Assembly: GCA_905214315.1 (NCBI GenBank)
Contig: CAJMLN010000015.1
Coordinates: forward strand, 1-41,544
Origin: an uncultured bacterium
Lineage (GTDB): Bacteria; Bacillota; Clostridia; Christensenellales; QALW01
DNA length: 41,544 nt
Reading direction: 5' to 3'
Under the pieces are notes generated by a model. That model saw only the letters and a list, made by a program, of their open reading frames with translations. It was not told the DNA's origin and searched no databases. The translations under genes and the position numbers were made by a program. Positions 8,798 to 17,142 of this stretch are shown piece by piece. Each line of letters begins with the position of its first letter. Within the stretch, counting starts at the first letter, position 1.

Positions 8798-9532
8798 ATG
8801 TTGGCAATCATAACGGGTGCCAGCAGCGGATTGGGCCGTGAATTTGCCCGTCAGCTCGATGCAATGGGATATGATACCGTGCTTTGTGCCCGACGGAAAG
8901 CCTGCTTAACCGCCCTTCAGGCAGAATTGAAAAATCCCTGCCATATTTTCTGTACCGATCTTGCCTCCCCAGAAAACTGCACAGCTTTGTTTGAAGCCTT
9001 TCCGCAGGCCGATATTTTAATCAATAACGCAGGCCTGGGCAAATTCGGCGGAATACAGGAGACCCGCTTGGAAGATGATCTTTCCGTCTTAAACGTGAAC
9101 GTCACTGCGCTGACGATTCTGACAAAGCTGTACTTTCAGGCGTTTTTACGGCAGAAGCACGGATACATTCTGAATATTGCCTCGGCGGCGGCCTTTATGC
9201 CGGGCCCGTATTTTGCCCTATATTATGCAAGCAAATCGTTTGTACTGCGGCTGACGCAATCCGTTGCCAGGGAAGCCAAGGGAACAGGCGTATCCATATC
9301 GGCTTTCTGTCCCGGCTCAGTGGAAACTGAATTCAATACCGTAGCCGGAACATCATCCTCTTCTAAGCCCATCAGCGCCGAAAAAGCCGTGCGCTATGCG
9401 CTGCAAAAAATGTTCCGCAAAAAAACCGTGATTGTTCCCACCTTAAAAATCCGTGCGGCGAGAATCGCCGCCAAGCTTCTTCCCGAGAATATCCTTGCCG
9501 AATTTTCATATATTATCCAAAGGAGACGATAA
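8798..9532 (+). CDS. Short-chain dehydrogenase/reductase
   Basis: A 244-residue classical SDR, a cytoplasmic NAD(P)-dependent oxidoreductase of unknown substrate. The cofactor loop TGASSGLG opens the protein; CARR at the end of the second strand suggests NADP(H) preference. NNAG stabilises the central sheet, and the catalytic set is visible as IASAAAF (Ser) and YYASK (Tyr and Lys). After PGSVETEF comes a basic C-terminus of the type found in the DltE/YqjQ-like branch that can touch membranes. It lies 3 bases before the membrane zinc peptidase gene, so the two are co-transcribed. Confidence 0.85.
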   Translation: MLAIITGASSGLGREFARQLDAMGYDTVLCARRKACLTALQAELKNPCHIFCTDLASPENCTALFEAFPQADILINNAGLGKFGGIQETRLEDDLSVLNVNVTALTILTKLYFQAFLRQKHGYILNIASAAAFMPGPYFALYYASKSFVLRLTQSVAREAKGTGVSISAFCPGSVETEFNTVAGTSSSSKPISAEKAVRYALQKMFRKKTVIVPTLKIRAARIAAKLLPENILAEFSYIIQRRR

Positions 9533-9535
9533 ATT

Positions 9536-10246
9536 ATGCCCTATTTCTATTTTTCAAGCGACTATGCCCTGCAGTGGCTGCTGATTATTGCAGCCCTCAT
9601 TGTCGGTTCTGTTGCCAGTATCGGCGTACGTTCGGCCTTCAACAGATTCTCCAGGGTAGCCTCCTCCTCCGGTAAAACCGGCGCGCAGGTTGCCAAAGAA
9701 ATTTTAGAGGCCAACGGCATCTACGATATCCGCATCGAGCCCTCTCCCGGCGCACAGCTTTCCGATCATTTTGACCCCAAAGGAAAAGTCATACGCCTTT
9801 CTCAAGGCATTTATGACGGTACAAGCGTTGCCGCTTTAGGAATCGCCGCCCACGAAGTGGGGCATGCAATACAGTACGACACCGACTATTTCCCCATAAA
9901 GCTGCGCAATGCCATTCTGCCCATTGCCAACTTAGGCTCGGCCTTGGCGTTTCCGGTTGTGATTTTAGGCATTCTGATCGGCGGCACGGCCAGCGAGCTG
10001 ATTATCAACATCGGCATCGCATTATTTTTAGCCGTACTGGCGTTTCAGCTGATTACCCTGCCGGTAGAATTCAACGCTTCCTCCCGCGCGCTTACCTGTC
10101 TGGAATCGGGCGGCTATGTCAGCCAGGAGGAAAAGGCCGGATCGCGTTCCGTACTGCGCGCCGCGGCCATGACCTACGTTGCCGGCGTAATTGCCACGTT
10201 GTTTACCCTGCTCCGTTTACTGCTGATTGCCCGTAACAGAGACTGA
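9536..10246 (+). CDS. Membrane zinc metallopeptidase, YugP-like
   Basis: A 236-residue membrane protein of the Zn_peptidase_2 (YugP) family. The first ~30 residues form a transmembrane helix. The zinc motif is AAHEVGHAIQY (HExxH-like HEVGH), preceded by the family's SDHFDPKGKVIRLS and followed by PVEFNASSRAL, where Glu and the Asn/Ala context supply the third ligand. Two further hydrophobic segments lie at about residues 125-180 and 205-228. The natural substrate is not known. GGAGACG is ahead of the ATG, and the end is marked by a bidirectional terminator. Confidence 0.88.
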   Translation: MPYFYFSSDYALQWLLIIAALIVGSVASIGVRSAFNRFSRVASSSGKTGAQVAKEILEANGIYDIRIEPSPGAQLSDHFDPKGKVIRLSQGIYDGTSVAALGIAAHEVGHAIQYDTDYFPIKLRNAILPIANLGSALAFPVVILGILIGGTASELIINIGIALFLAVLAFQLITLPVEFNASSRALTCLESGGYVSQEEKAGSRSVLRAAAMTYVAGVIATLFTLLRLLLIARNRD

Positions 10247-10268
10247 TTGATTGAGATAAAAGAACAGC

Positions 10269-10300
10269 AAAAATCCCGGATATTCCGGGATTTTTATTTT
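10269..10300. terminator. Bidirectional terminator
   Basis: A 12-base perfect stem (AAAAATCCCGGA at 10269-10280 with 10284-10295), loop TAT, with A-run on one side and T-run on the other. It separates the convergent peptidase gene and the small unknown gene, serving both strands. Confidence 0.85.
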
Positions 10301-10592
10301 AAAGCTTTTTCCAGACAAGCAGCTCCGCGTCTTTTCCGCCTTCGCCGTACTCATAAACCAACAGCTGTGTTTCATCTGCCGCCAGGCCGTAACAACGCTC
10401 ACTGCCTTTTTTACATAGTTCCGCGCCATAATACATCTTATCATCCTCCAGCAGTTTTGCCGTCTTCCCGTTAGGAAGCCGGCACAGCAAGTTGATAAAA
10501 TCCCCTTTCAACTGGTGAAGCTCTATTACCCGGGGCGCCCCTTCAAGCTCCAACGCATTAAACTGGCGCAATAAAAAGTCTTCCATAATCAT
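10299..10592 (-). CDS. Small unknown protein
   Basis: An open frame of about 97 residues ending at 10299. I do not recognise it. It is soluble, with short alternating strands and turns (PNGKTAKLLEDD, YGAELCKKG, LLVYEYGEGG, AELLVWKKL), and no signal peptide or membrane segment. The composition looks like a small beta-rich cytoplasmic protein. The start is not certain: in-frame candidates are TTG at 10610 and ATGs at 10601, 10592 and 10586. GGGAAAG ahead of 10592/10586 is the only ribosome-binding-like sequence. It lies between a terminator and the first surface-protein paralog, on the same strand as the latter. Confidence 0.5.
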   Translation of the reverse strand: MIMEDFLLRQFNALELEGAPRVIELHQLKGDFINLLCRLPNGKTAKLLEDDKMYYGAELCKKGSERCYGLAADETQLLVYEYGEGGKDAELLVWKKL

Positions 10593-10633
10593 CTTTCCCA
10601 TACCCAACAATCATTTTATAATCCGCATTTTTT

Positions 10634-10671
10634 ACAGAAAATAAAGCAGCCTTTGCAAAAACAAAGGCTGC
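10634..10671 (-). terminator. Terminator of surface-protein paralog 1
   Basis: GCAGCCTTTG (10646-10655) pairs with CAAAGGCTGC (10662-10671) over a 6-base loop; read on the minus strand it is followed by TTTATTTTC. It lies just past the stop at 10685. Confidence 0.75.
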
Positions 10672-10684
10672 CGCTGAAACAATC

Positions 10685-11611
10685 TTATTCTTCGGTATTC
10701 TCCGAGTTTTCACCAGTATCTTCTCCGGCCTTTTTCTTTTTCGCGACGACAACACCAATTACAATAGCCGCAATCACAATCACAGCTACCACGCATACGA
10801 TAACGATCGTAGTGGTATTATTTCCGTCGTTTTGCTGTCCCTCATCATTTGTGGAATCCTGCGTGGCAGTAGCGGTAGGCGCAAGCCCTACCGGCGTGTT
10901 GGCCTGCTGCGTAGGTGTAGGTATTTCCGTCGGCGGTGCAGGCGTAGTAGGCTCTTCCGTGGGTTCAGGAATCATAGACTCATAATCTTCCGCATTATAT
11001 ATGCCTGCATTTCTGAATTCAAGCGAGGCGATCATATCCACATCGCTGATCTGATCTACACAAAGATCCCATCTCTTCCACCAGGTATCATTAAGCTCCG
11101 TGCTGCTCACAAACTTAGCCGATTCAAATACTGTCCACTCATCGGTTACTTCAAGGGAAGAAATATCAAAATAGGCCAAGACATTTGCATTGTCTTTATT
11201 GGAAAACATTTCTCCCTCATAGATTTCAAGAAAACTTTCAGAATTCTTCATATCATCAGCGCATTCATTAGCACGTATCACAGGACGAACCGTAACAGGA
11301 GTTCCCTGATCTTCCGCATTCTTATACTGAACACGTATTTCAAAAGCAAACATAACTTCTGCTTCCTCTTCATTTCCTACTACAGCCTTCACTGCGTCAT
11401 AAACATTCAGGAATGGGGAAACCCAAGCGCCGCTAATACCCGTTGCCGAAGCATACGTTGTACCGTCGGCATCCGTTTTCTGTTCTACCGCGCCGGCCAA
11501 ACCCTTTTCCCAGGAAGTTGTCAGTTTGTTTTCAGCCTGTGCACTGATCCCCAGCGTTAACACAGAAAATGCCAAAACAAGTACCAAAACCATTGAAAAA
11601 ACCTTTTTCAT
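10685..11611 (-). CDS. Secreted, membrane-anchored surface protein, paralog 1
   Basis: A 308-residue protein: signal peptide (residues ~1-26, ending AQA), a ~180-residue globular domain beginning ENKLTTSWEKGL, a Thr/Pro stalk (PEPTEEPTTPAPPTEIPTPT), a C-terminal hydrophobic helix (IVIVCVVAVIVIAAIVIGVV) and a basic stop-transfer tail, AKKKKAG. There is no LPxTG. Within the domain the order 'DGTTYASATGISGAWVSPF', 'FEIRVQYK', 'TVRPVIR', 'DEWTVFE' and 'LEFRNAGIYN' is like CBM4/9/22-type jelly rolls, so carbohydrate binding is a reasonable but unproven guess. Its own very strong promoter (11643-11671), an AAAGGAG ribosome site and a terminator make it a single-gene unit. Confidence 0.8.
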   Translation of the reverse strand: MKKVFSMVLVLVLAFSVLTLGISAQAENKLTTSWEKGLAGAVEQKTDADGTTYASATGISGAWVSPFLNVYDAVKAVVGNEEEAEVMFAFEIRVQYKNAEDQGTPVTVRPVIRANECADDMKNSESFLEIYEGEMFSNKDNANVLAYFDISSLEVTDEWTVFESAKFVSSTELNDTWWKRWDLCVDQISDVDMIASLEFRNAGIYNAEDYESMIPEPTEEPTTPAPPTEIPTPTQQANTPVGLAPTATATQDSTNDEGQQNDGNNTTTIVIVCVVAVIVIAAIVIGVVVAKKKKAGEDTGENSENTEE

Positions 11612-11642
11612 TTTTTCTGCTCCTTTACTTTAAGTTGCAATT

Positions 11643-11671
11643 ATTATAACAATCTGCAAACACAATGTCAA
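11643..11671 (-). promoter_or_regulatory. Perfect-consensus promoter of paralog 1
   Basis: On the minus strand TTGACA (11666-11671), 17 bases, TATAAT (11643-11648), with TG in the extended -10 position. This is consensus in both hexamers. The rest of the 11672-11940 gap holds no convincing gene; a 7-base inverted repeat at 11772-11803 is a weak candidate terminator for the next gene upstream. Confidence 0.85.
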
Positions 11672-11940
11672 TATTTTTTAATTGTTCATTAAAAATTTCT
11701 TTTCGTTATAGAATATGCACGCCGATCAAAATAATGTGTTTTTTATAATTTTTCAGCCGCGTATGAAAACACAAACAGATAATATAGCAAAACCCGCTGT
11801 TTGCACATGAAAACTTATGCGCCGCTATGCTCGCTTTTTCCTCTTATTACACTTCCGTACCAAACAGCTCTCCGGAATTTCTCCGCCTGCCTGTTTTGCC
11901 TTTAGCCACCGGCAAATGAGAAAACTGAAACTATACGGCA

Positions 11941-12588
11941 CTATTTCCCGTCCGGATATAAAAGATCCGTGCTGTCATATACCCCGACATTTTTAAATTC
12001 CAGCGCCTCAATGCTCTTTGGATCACTGATGCTGTCCACGCAAAGATACCATTCCCTCCACAGCGCATCGTCAAATTCCGCCGCGGCAACCGGCAAAACG
12101 CCCTCATACGCAGACCATTCTCCAGTCAGCTCCATTTTTTCCGCAAAATAGACAAGAAGATTTCCGTTCCTGTTATCAAATAATTCCCCATCATAGAGTT
12201 CGTTAAAAAACTCTATATCCCGCAGTTCCTCCTTTACCGGTTCACCGCGAAGAATCGGATGTACCGTAATCGGGCCGTTAGCTTCGCCTTTATACAGCAC
12301 CCGGGCCTCGAACTTGACCACGACTCTGTTTTTTGCTTTTTCCCCTACTGCCGCCTTCATCGCCTCATAAGCCGGCAAAAACGGCGAAGCCCACTCCGTA
12401 TGGATGCCCGAAGCAGAAATATAATCCGTTCCGTCAACATCCTTTCGTTTTTGCAGAACCTGATCAATATATCCCTCCGTCCATTCGGCAGCAAGCTTAT
12501 TTTCCGCCTGCGGCATATTTTTTACACAGGCTGAAAATAACGCAGCTATAAGAAGCACCCCCAGCATCGGCAAAAAATACTTTTTCAT
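11941..12588 (-). CDS. Surface lipoprotein, paralog 2
   Basis: A 215-residue member of the same family as its neighbours, but with a lipoprotein signal (MKKYFLPM, hydrophobic core, lipobox LFSAC) in place of a normal signal peptide. It also lacks the C-terminal stalk and membrane helix. The shared domain begins ENKLAAEWTEGY and keeps DGTDYISASGIHTEWASPF, ITVHPILRGE, GEWSAYEGV and LEFKNVGVYD, ending soon after. So it is anchored to the membrane outer face by lipid. It has GAGGAG 6 bases ahead of the start at 12588. The paralog 3 terminator ends only ~37 bases upstream and no clear promoter fits between, so expression probably depends on read-through. Confidence 0.8.
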   Translation of the reverse strand: MKKYFLPMLGVLLIAALFSACVKNMPQAENKLAAEWTEGYIDQVLQKRKDVDGTDYISASGIHTEWASPFLPAYEAMKAAVGEKAKNRVVVKFEARVLYKGEANGPITVHPILRGEPVKEELRDIEFFNELYDGELFDNRNGNLLVYFAEKMELTGEWSAYEGVLPVAAAEFDDALWREWYLCVDSISDPKSIEALEFKNVGVYDSTDLLYPDGK

Positions 12589-12624
12589 CCTGTTCTCCTC
12601 ATATCTTATTTTAAACCTCCGCGT

Positions 12625-12657
12625 AAAAAAGCATCTCCGCTTTTTCAGCGGAGATGC
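12625..12657 (-). terminator. Terminator between paralog 3 and paralog 2
   Basis: GCATCTCCGC (12631-12640) pairs with 12648-12657; read on the minus strand, the stem is followed by TTTTTT. It ends paralog 3 and leaves only ~37 bases to the paralog 2 start. Confidence 0.85.
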
Positions 12658-12669
12658 CAAACAAACTAT

Positions 12670-13626
12670 TTATTCTGTTTTATTATCATCCTGTACATCG
12701 TCTGAGGGCTCTCCGCCATCCGCTTTTTTCTTCTTAGCTACCACAACGCCAATAATCACTGCGGCTACCACCACTGCGGCTACTATACAAACAACAATAA
12801 TAGTACTGGTATTACCGCCGTCCTCTTTATCCGTCTCGCCGGTACCGGCAGTGGTTTCCGTAGCCGGCGCCGTTGTCGTGCTTAAGCCAAAGGGCGTCTG
12901 CTGCGAAGCCGTAGGTCTGGGGGTGGCCTCCTCTGCAGGTTCTTCCGGCTCCTCAGGCTCCTCAGGCTCTTCAGGTTCTTCAATTTCCACAGGCTCATAA
13001 GTATCGTCATACACGCCTACATTTTTAAACTCCAAAGCCGCAATGGCGGTGGGATCACTGATGGTGTCAATGCAAAGGTTCCACGCCGTGCCCGCGCCTT
13101 CCATTTCAATACTGTCTACAGTAAGATAATCTTCAAAATGCATCCATTCGGAACTCAATTCCAATCCCGTCTGGAAATAATGCATGATGTTGGTATCCTT
13201 CCACTGAAACAGCGTTCCAGGATACTGATCTAAAAAGGCCCCCTCATCCTTTGAAAGCTCATGTGTCATGCGCAAAAGCGCTCTGGCGGTAACGGGTGTT
13301 TCCGTATCGGCGCCCTCAGCATATTTAATGCGTACATCAAAAGCAACATAAACATCCGCGCCGTCTTCTAAATTATCCCCGGCAGCACTCTTAACCGCGT
13401 CAAGAATATCAATCGTCGGTGAATCCCAAGCGTTAGTGATTCCTGTTACCGAAACATATTTTGTACCGTCGGTATCCGTTTCCTCCGTAAGCGTGCCATT
13501 TTTGACAAGCCCCAGTTCCCAGCTTTTTGTCAGCTTATTTTCCGCCTGCGCACCTACGCTCAGCACAAGCATGGAAACTACCACTGCGGCAGCCAGCATT
13601 GCTGAAAAAATCTTTTTCATTTTCAT
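12670..13626 (-). CDS. Secreted, membrane-anchored surface protein, paralog 3
   Basis: A 318-residue protein with the same plan as paralog 1: signal peptide (ending GAQA), domain starting ENKLTKSWELGL, an acidic Glu-Glu-Pro repeat stalk, a Thr-rich stretch, a C-terminal helix (IIVVCIVAAVVVAAVIIGVV) and AKKKKADGG. Shared domain marks are DGTKYVSVTGITNAWDSP, SEWMHFEDYL, WNLCIDTISDPTAIAALEF and NVGVYDD. Membrane helix and tail are nearly the same as paralog 1, which implies recent duplication. The GAGGAGG site at 13631-13637 is 4 bases from the ATG at 13626 and 10 from the ATG at 13620; either may be used. It has its own perfect-consensus promoter. Confidence 0.8.
   Translation of the reverse strand: MKMKKIFSAMLAAAVVVSMLVLSVGAQAENKLTKSWELGLVKNGTLTEETDTDGTKYVSVTGITNAWDSPTIDILDAVKSAAGDNLEDGADVYVAFDVRIKYAEGADTETPVTARALLRMTHELSKDEGAFLDQYPGTLFQWKDTNIMHYFQTGLELSSEWMHFEDYLTVDSIEMEGAGTAWNLCIDTISDPTAIAALEFKNVGVYDDTYEPVEIEEPEEPEEPEEPEEPAEEATPRPTASQQTPFGLSTTTAPATETTAGTGETDKEDGGNTSTIIVVCIVAAVVVAAVIIGVVVAKKKKADGGEPSDDVQDDNKTE
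12938..12982 (-). repeat. Nine-base tandem repeat coding for Glu-Glu-Pro
   Basis: Five nearly identical 9-base units (plus-strand form GGCTCCTCA and variants) lie in the stalk of paralog 3 and encode EEP or EPE triplets. The unit is a multiple of three, so copy-number change would alter stalk length without a frameshift. Confidence 0.8.
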
Positions 13627-13659
13627 TCAGCCTCCTCAAAAATTCTTTTCTTTATAAAG

Positions 13660-13689
13660 ATTATAACAGATTTGTTCATATTATGTCAA
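13660..13689 (-). promoter_or_regulatory. Perfect-consensus promoter of paralog 3
   Basis: On the minus strand TTGACA (13684-13689), 18 bases, TATAAT (13660-13665), with TG extended -10. It starts only 9 bases past the AlaX-like stop. Confidence 0.85.
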
Positions 13690-13697
13690 TAATAAAA

Positions 13698-14870
13698 TCA
13701 CAAAAGTAAATTATTATTTATAATATCAAATCCATCACGAAAACAATTCTCTATTATCTTCCGCGGAGCCGCGGCATAGCCCTGCAGCATATTCCCGCCG
13801 CCCCCGCCGCGTGCCTGCAGTGCCGCCTGAAGCGCCGACCGTTCGTTGGGCAAAAACGCGCGGGACGATAAAATCATATACCGGTACCCCTCCCGGTCGC
13901 TGCCGCAAAAAACGCCAGCCATCCCCGCGCACTTCTCTTTCAAAGCATTGGCGGCCTCCTTAAGCAGAGAGGCCTCTTCTATAAAAATACACAAATTCCC
14001 CTCTGTATATTCCTGCCGGGCCAGCCGTTCCCGGAGCAGCCGGAAAACCGCTTTCCGATATTTTGCATCGCTTTCCTCCGCTCTTTGCTTTAACGCCCTC
14101 ACCCCCTGCGCCGTCTCGGCCCAGGGCAGGGAGAGCAGCTGGGAAAGCTCCTCCAGGCATTTCTGCCGCGCCTGAAATTCCGCCAGAGCACGAAAACCGC
14201 ATTTCATATGCAGTCTTACGCCGCCCTTGTAGCGCTGCGCCTCCGTCAGCTTAATCATTCCCGTCTGTCCGGTCCGCGCCACGTGCGGTGCGCAGCAGGC
14301 GCAGACATCCACGCCTTCAATTTCCACCAAGCGAATATTTTCCGTTAAAGCCAGCTTGCTTCTGTAGGTGATCTCCCGCGGATTGGAGGGATACCACGCT
14401 TTTACGGGAATATCCCGCGCAACGACCCGGTTTGCCTGCAGCTCGATATTCTCCAGCGCCTGCGCATCCAAAAAGACGTCATAGTCCATCGTGACCTCTT
14501 CCTTGTTTAGATGGAACCCGACGTTCCGGCCGCCATACAGGCTGTGCACCAGACCGGAAACGATATGCTCTCCCGTATGATTCTGCATACGCGAAAAACG
14601 CTGTTCCCAGTCAATTTTTCCGCGCACCGTGCCGCCGGGAGCAAGAGGCGCGTCTGTATAATGATAAATCCTTCCATTTTTCTCCTGTACGTCCAGCACA
14701 CGAACATTATTTAAACAGCCGGTATCACTTTTCTGTCCCCCGCCTTCCGGAAAAAAAGCCGTCTGATCCAGCACCGCGGCAAAGCGTCCACCGTCCGCAG
14801 CGGTACATTCCAGCACCCCGGCCTCAAATTCCCGCAAAAAGCTGTCCCGGTCAAACAATCTCAGCGTCAT
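13698..14870 (-). CDS. AlaX-like alanyl-tRNA editing protein with DHHA1 domain
   Basis: A 390-residue relative of the alanyl-tRNA synthetase editing domain; the family hydrolyses Ser or Gly mischarged on tRNA-Ala. The N-terminal ~90 residues include FPEGGGQKSDTG. The zinc-binding set is HTGEH (H98, H102) and C192/H196 in the segment CACCAPH. The C-terminal half is a DHHA1-like domain that ends ARGGGGGNMLQGYAA, the Gly-rich RNA-binding motif. It is longer than the short AlaX forms and looks like the AlaX-L type. It overlaps the FAD oxidoreductase stop by the ATGA sequence, so it is the last gene of that operon. Confidence 0.88.
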   Translation of the reverse strand: MTLRLFDRDSFLREFEAGVLECTAADGGRFAAVLDQTAFFPEGGGQKSDTGCLNNVRVLDVQEKNGRIYHYTDAPLAPGGTVRGKIDWEQRFSRMQNHTGEHIVSGLVHSLYGGRNVGFHLNKEEVTMDYDVFLDAQALENIELQANRVVARDIPVKAWYPSNPREITYRSKLALTENIRLVEIEGVDVCACCAPHVARTGQTGMIKLTEAQRYKGGVRLHMKCGFRALAEFQARQKCLEELSQLLSLPWAETAQGVRALKQRAEESDAKYRKAVFRLLRERLARQEYTEGNLCIFIEEASLLKEAANALKEKCAGMAGVFCGSDREGYRYMILSSRAFLPNERSALQAALQARGGGGGNMLQGYAAAPRKIIENCFRDGFDIINNNLLL

Positions 14871-16150
14871 GCTTCATTTTCCTCTTTTTCTAAAAAATTC
14901 CCCTGCGGTACAATGGCGCCCAGCGCCGTCAGCCGGAGGCGGATTTCCTGCACCGGAACCGCTTTCACCGGCAGATTCCGTTTTGCCGCAATCGCCGCAG
15001 CCACTCCCGCCGCCTGGCCTAAGGCCATACAGGGCGCCTGTACGCGAATAGCGCTGTTGGCGTCGGTATCGGAAGAAATACAGCGGCCCGCTGCCAGGAT
15101 ATGCTCTGCCTTCTTCGGAATCATCGCGCCATAGGGCAGCGTGGGTACCGTGCCTTCTTTTAAAAAGATCTGCTTGATTCCCGTAGGCTGATGCAGATCA
15201 ATCGGATAGAAGCAATAGCACAGCGCGTCCTTATATACCTTACCGGCCAGATACTCCTCCGCAGTGACCGTATCCTCGCCTACGATCCGGCAGGTTTCCC
15301 GCACGCCGCATTCCACGGCGCAGGAGGATACAAAAAGATTTTCAAGCCCTTGCACCTCTCTCAAACAGCCGATCATTCTGGCCAGCGTGCGCCTTGCGGA
15401 AAGCTCCAGCTCCGTCTTTCCCCAGCTGGTTTCGGCATTTTTGCAGGGAATGTGCATGGATATCCGTCCGCTGCAAAGCTGATGATAGAGGCTGCCGCCC
15501 TGTGTGTCCTCCGGAAAAAGCCGCCCCTGCTCCACGGCTTTGCGCATCGTTTCCTCAAAAGCCTGCCGTTCCACCGCGCGGATATCATAGCCGGCAATGT
15601 CATTGATAAGCGTAGCCGGCTGCAGCACGGGACTTTTGGCGCACGGATATCCCGCCAGACGCACACCGTCGGCGTCGCCCGTAGCGTCAATCAGCACCTT
15701 TGTTTTGATTTTCAGCAGACCCTCCTTGGCCGCCGCGGTCACCGCAACGCCGTCTTCCGTTTCCTCCGCCTGCGCGGCCATGGTATGCAGCAGCAGCTTT
15801 ACACCGCTTTCCGTACACATATCATCCAGCACGCACGTGTAGGTAAAAATGTCTAATAAGATCTGCTCCTCCCAATGTTTTTGAGGATGACGCGAAACGG
15901 GCGGAATCTTTGCGCCGCCGCGGCTCTGACACCGCAGCACCGCTTCCCAGCACGGGCCGGAAATAATCTGCCTTCCCCAGGCAAAAAACAGGCCCGGAAA
16001 ATTGACTCTTCCCGCCGTCATCGTGCCGCCCAGAATTCCGTTTTTTTCAATAAGTAATGTTTCGGCGCCGCTTTTCGCCGCTGCAATCGCCGCAAAGCAG
16101 CCTGCCGTACCGCCCCCTAAAACAAGGACCTCTGTCTGTAGTTCTTTCAT
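14867..16150 (-). CDS. FAD-dependent oxidoreductase
   Basis: A 427-residue flavoprotein of the FAD_oxidored type (PF12831-like). It opens with a dinucleotide-binding fold (TEVLVLGGGTAGCFAAIAAA), followed by LLIEKNGILGGTMTAGRVNF, and closes with AAGRCISSDTDANSAIRVQA and ALGQAAGVAAA, which contact FAD. Such proteins are often found in carbohydrate gene sets and their substrates are mostly unknown. The ATG at 16150 is chosen: GGAAAGG and AAAGAG are close upstream and the dinucleotide fold follows at once. A start at 16168 cannot be excluded. It follows the AraC regulator by 71 bases and overlaps the AlaX-like gene. Confidence 0.85.
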   Translation of the reverse strand: MKELQTEVLVLGGGTAGCFAAIAAAKSGAETLLIEKNGILGGTMTAGRVNFPGLFFAWGRQIISGPCWEAVLRCQSRGGAKIPPVSRHPQKHWEEQILLDIFTYTCVLDDMCTESGVKLLLHTMAAQAEETEDGVAVTAAAKEGLLKIKTKVLIDATGDADGVRLAGYPCAKSPVLQPATLINDIAGYDIRAVERQAFEETMRKAVEQGRLFPEDTQGGSLYHQLCSGRISMHIPCKNAETSWGKTELELSARRTLARMIGCLREVQGLENLFVSSCAVECGVRETCRIVGEDTVTAEEYLAGKVYKDALCYCFYPIDLHQPTGIKQIFLKEGTVPTLPYGAMIPKKAEHILAAGRCISSDTDANSAIRVQAPCMALGQAAGVAAAIAAKRNLPVKAVPVQEIRLRLTALGAIVPQGNFLEKEENEA

Positions 16151-16221
16151 TTTCTCTTTCCTTTCCATCAATATTATGTATATATGAGCATATATAAATT
16201 TTTTCAAATGATATGTTTATA

Positions 16222-17019
16222 TTACACCTGCGGAGAAGCAGACGCGTCAAACGGCGGCTGTTTTTTCGCCTCTGCAAGCCGCCTTCGGTACGCGGTGGGC
16301 GAAACGCCGTGATATTTTGCAAAAATTCTGGAAAACTGCAAAGCGTCGCCGTATCCCACGGCCCAGGAAATTTCCGTAATGCTGTAGCTGCCGCCAAGCA
16401 AAACTTCCGCGCGCTCCATCCGCAGCTTCATCAGATACGCCTGAGGCGAAAGCCCCTCCTGCGCATAAAACAGATTCCGCAGATACGCCCGTGAAAGATG
16501 CAGGGCCTCGGCGGCTTCCGCCACCGTAACGCCGCGGGCATAATGCGTTTGCAAAAAGAGCCTGGCCTGCTCCGCATAATCGGTTTTCGGCAAAAAATTC
16601 TTTTTTTCCAGAATTCCGGCCGCGAGCCGATACAACAGACTGATGCACCGGTATTCCTCCGCCGCGCCGTGCCGGCAGAAGGAAAGACCGCAAAGCTCCT
16701 GCAGCGGCTGAAGATCCCGGACGATATCCCAGTAAAAAACGCCGTCGTCCTCAAGGGGCAAACTCTCCAGCAGCGGCTGCACCTCCGCCCCGAAGGGATT
16801 GATCCAGCTGTAGGTCCACGGCTCGTTTCGATCGGGTATATAATCGCACAGCCTGTCACGGCGGCAGATAAATCCCTGTCCCGCGGAAAGCTCCCTGCCG
16901 TTGAAGCTTCCGCGGCCGCTTTCAATAAAATGTATCATATCCACATCTGAAATCAGCCGTGTGCGTTTTTTGTTTTTATCGCATTCCTCGCGCCCGTAAT
17001 GCAGAATCTTCAAAGCCAC
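16222..17019 (-). CDS. AraC family transcriptional regulator
   Basis: A 265-residue regulator. Residues ~25-100 form a cupin-like sensing part (DMIHFIESGRGSFNGRELSAGQGF). The C-terminal ~100 residues are the paired helix-turn-helix domain: GVTVAEAAEALHLSRAYLRNLF and SITEISWAVGYGDALQFSRIF, then GVSPTAYRRR. Such proteins sense a sugar through the N-terminal part. It is divergent from the beta-galactosidase gene across a 123-base gap and in line with the FAD oxidoreductase and AlaX-like genes, so it likely controls one or both sides. The start is a GTG at 17019 (GGGAG just ahead); a TTG at 17013 is an alternative. Confidence 0.88.
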   Translation of the reverse strand: MALKILHYGREECDKNKKRTRLISDVDMIHFIESGRGSFNGRELSAGQGFICRRDRLCDYIPDRNEPWTYSWINPFGAEVQPLLESLPLEDDGVFYWDIVRDLQPLQELCGLSFCRHGAAEEYRCISLLYRLAAGILEKKNFLPKTDYAEQARLFLQTHYARGVTVAEAAEALHLSRAYLRNLFYAQEGLSPQAYLMKLRMERAEVLLGGSYSITEISWAVGYGDALQFSRIFAKYHGVSPTAYRRRLAEAKKQPPFDASASPQV

Positions 17020-17142
17020 CCGCTCCCGCCCGGTAATTTAGTTCATATGATTTTACCATATTTTAATGCGCAAAAGCAATATGTTTTTTTATTTTTCTGT
17101 GATACAGTAAAAAAGAAATTGATAGAAAAAGAGGATACAACC
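17020..17142. promoter_or_regulatory. Divergent control region of araC-type gene and beta-galactosidase
   Basis: The 123-base gap is AT-rich and must hold both promoters and the operator. TACAGT at 17103-17108 is a possible -10 for the plus-strand gene, but no good -35 is seen. Two copies of an ATATG-like core (17045 and 17078 areas) could be regulator contacts; this is a weak observation. GAGG at 17131-17134 is the ribosome site of the beta-galactosidase. Confidence 0.4.

Noticed and set aside
10832..11560. Plus-strand frame of 242 codons antisense to paralog 1
   Set aside because: The minus frame has signal peptide, promoter, RBS and terminator; the plus frame has none.
12938..12982. Short tandem repeats as a CRISPR array
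   Set aside because: Units are 9 bases, directly adjacent, in frame, and code for Glu-Glu-Pro; no spacers.
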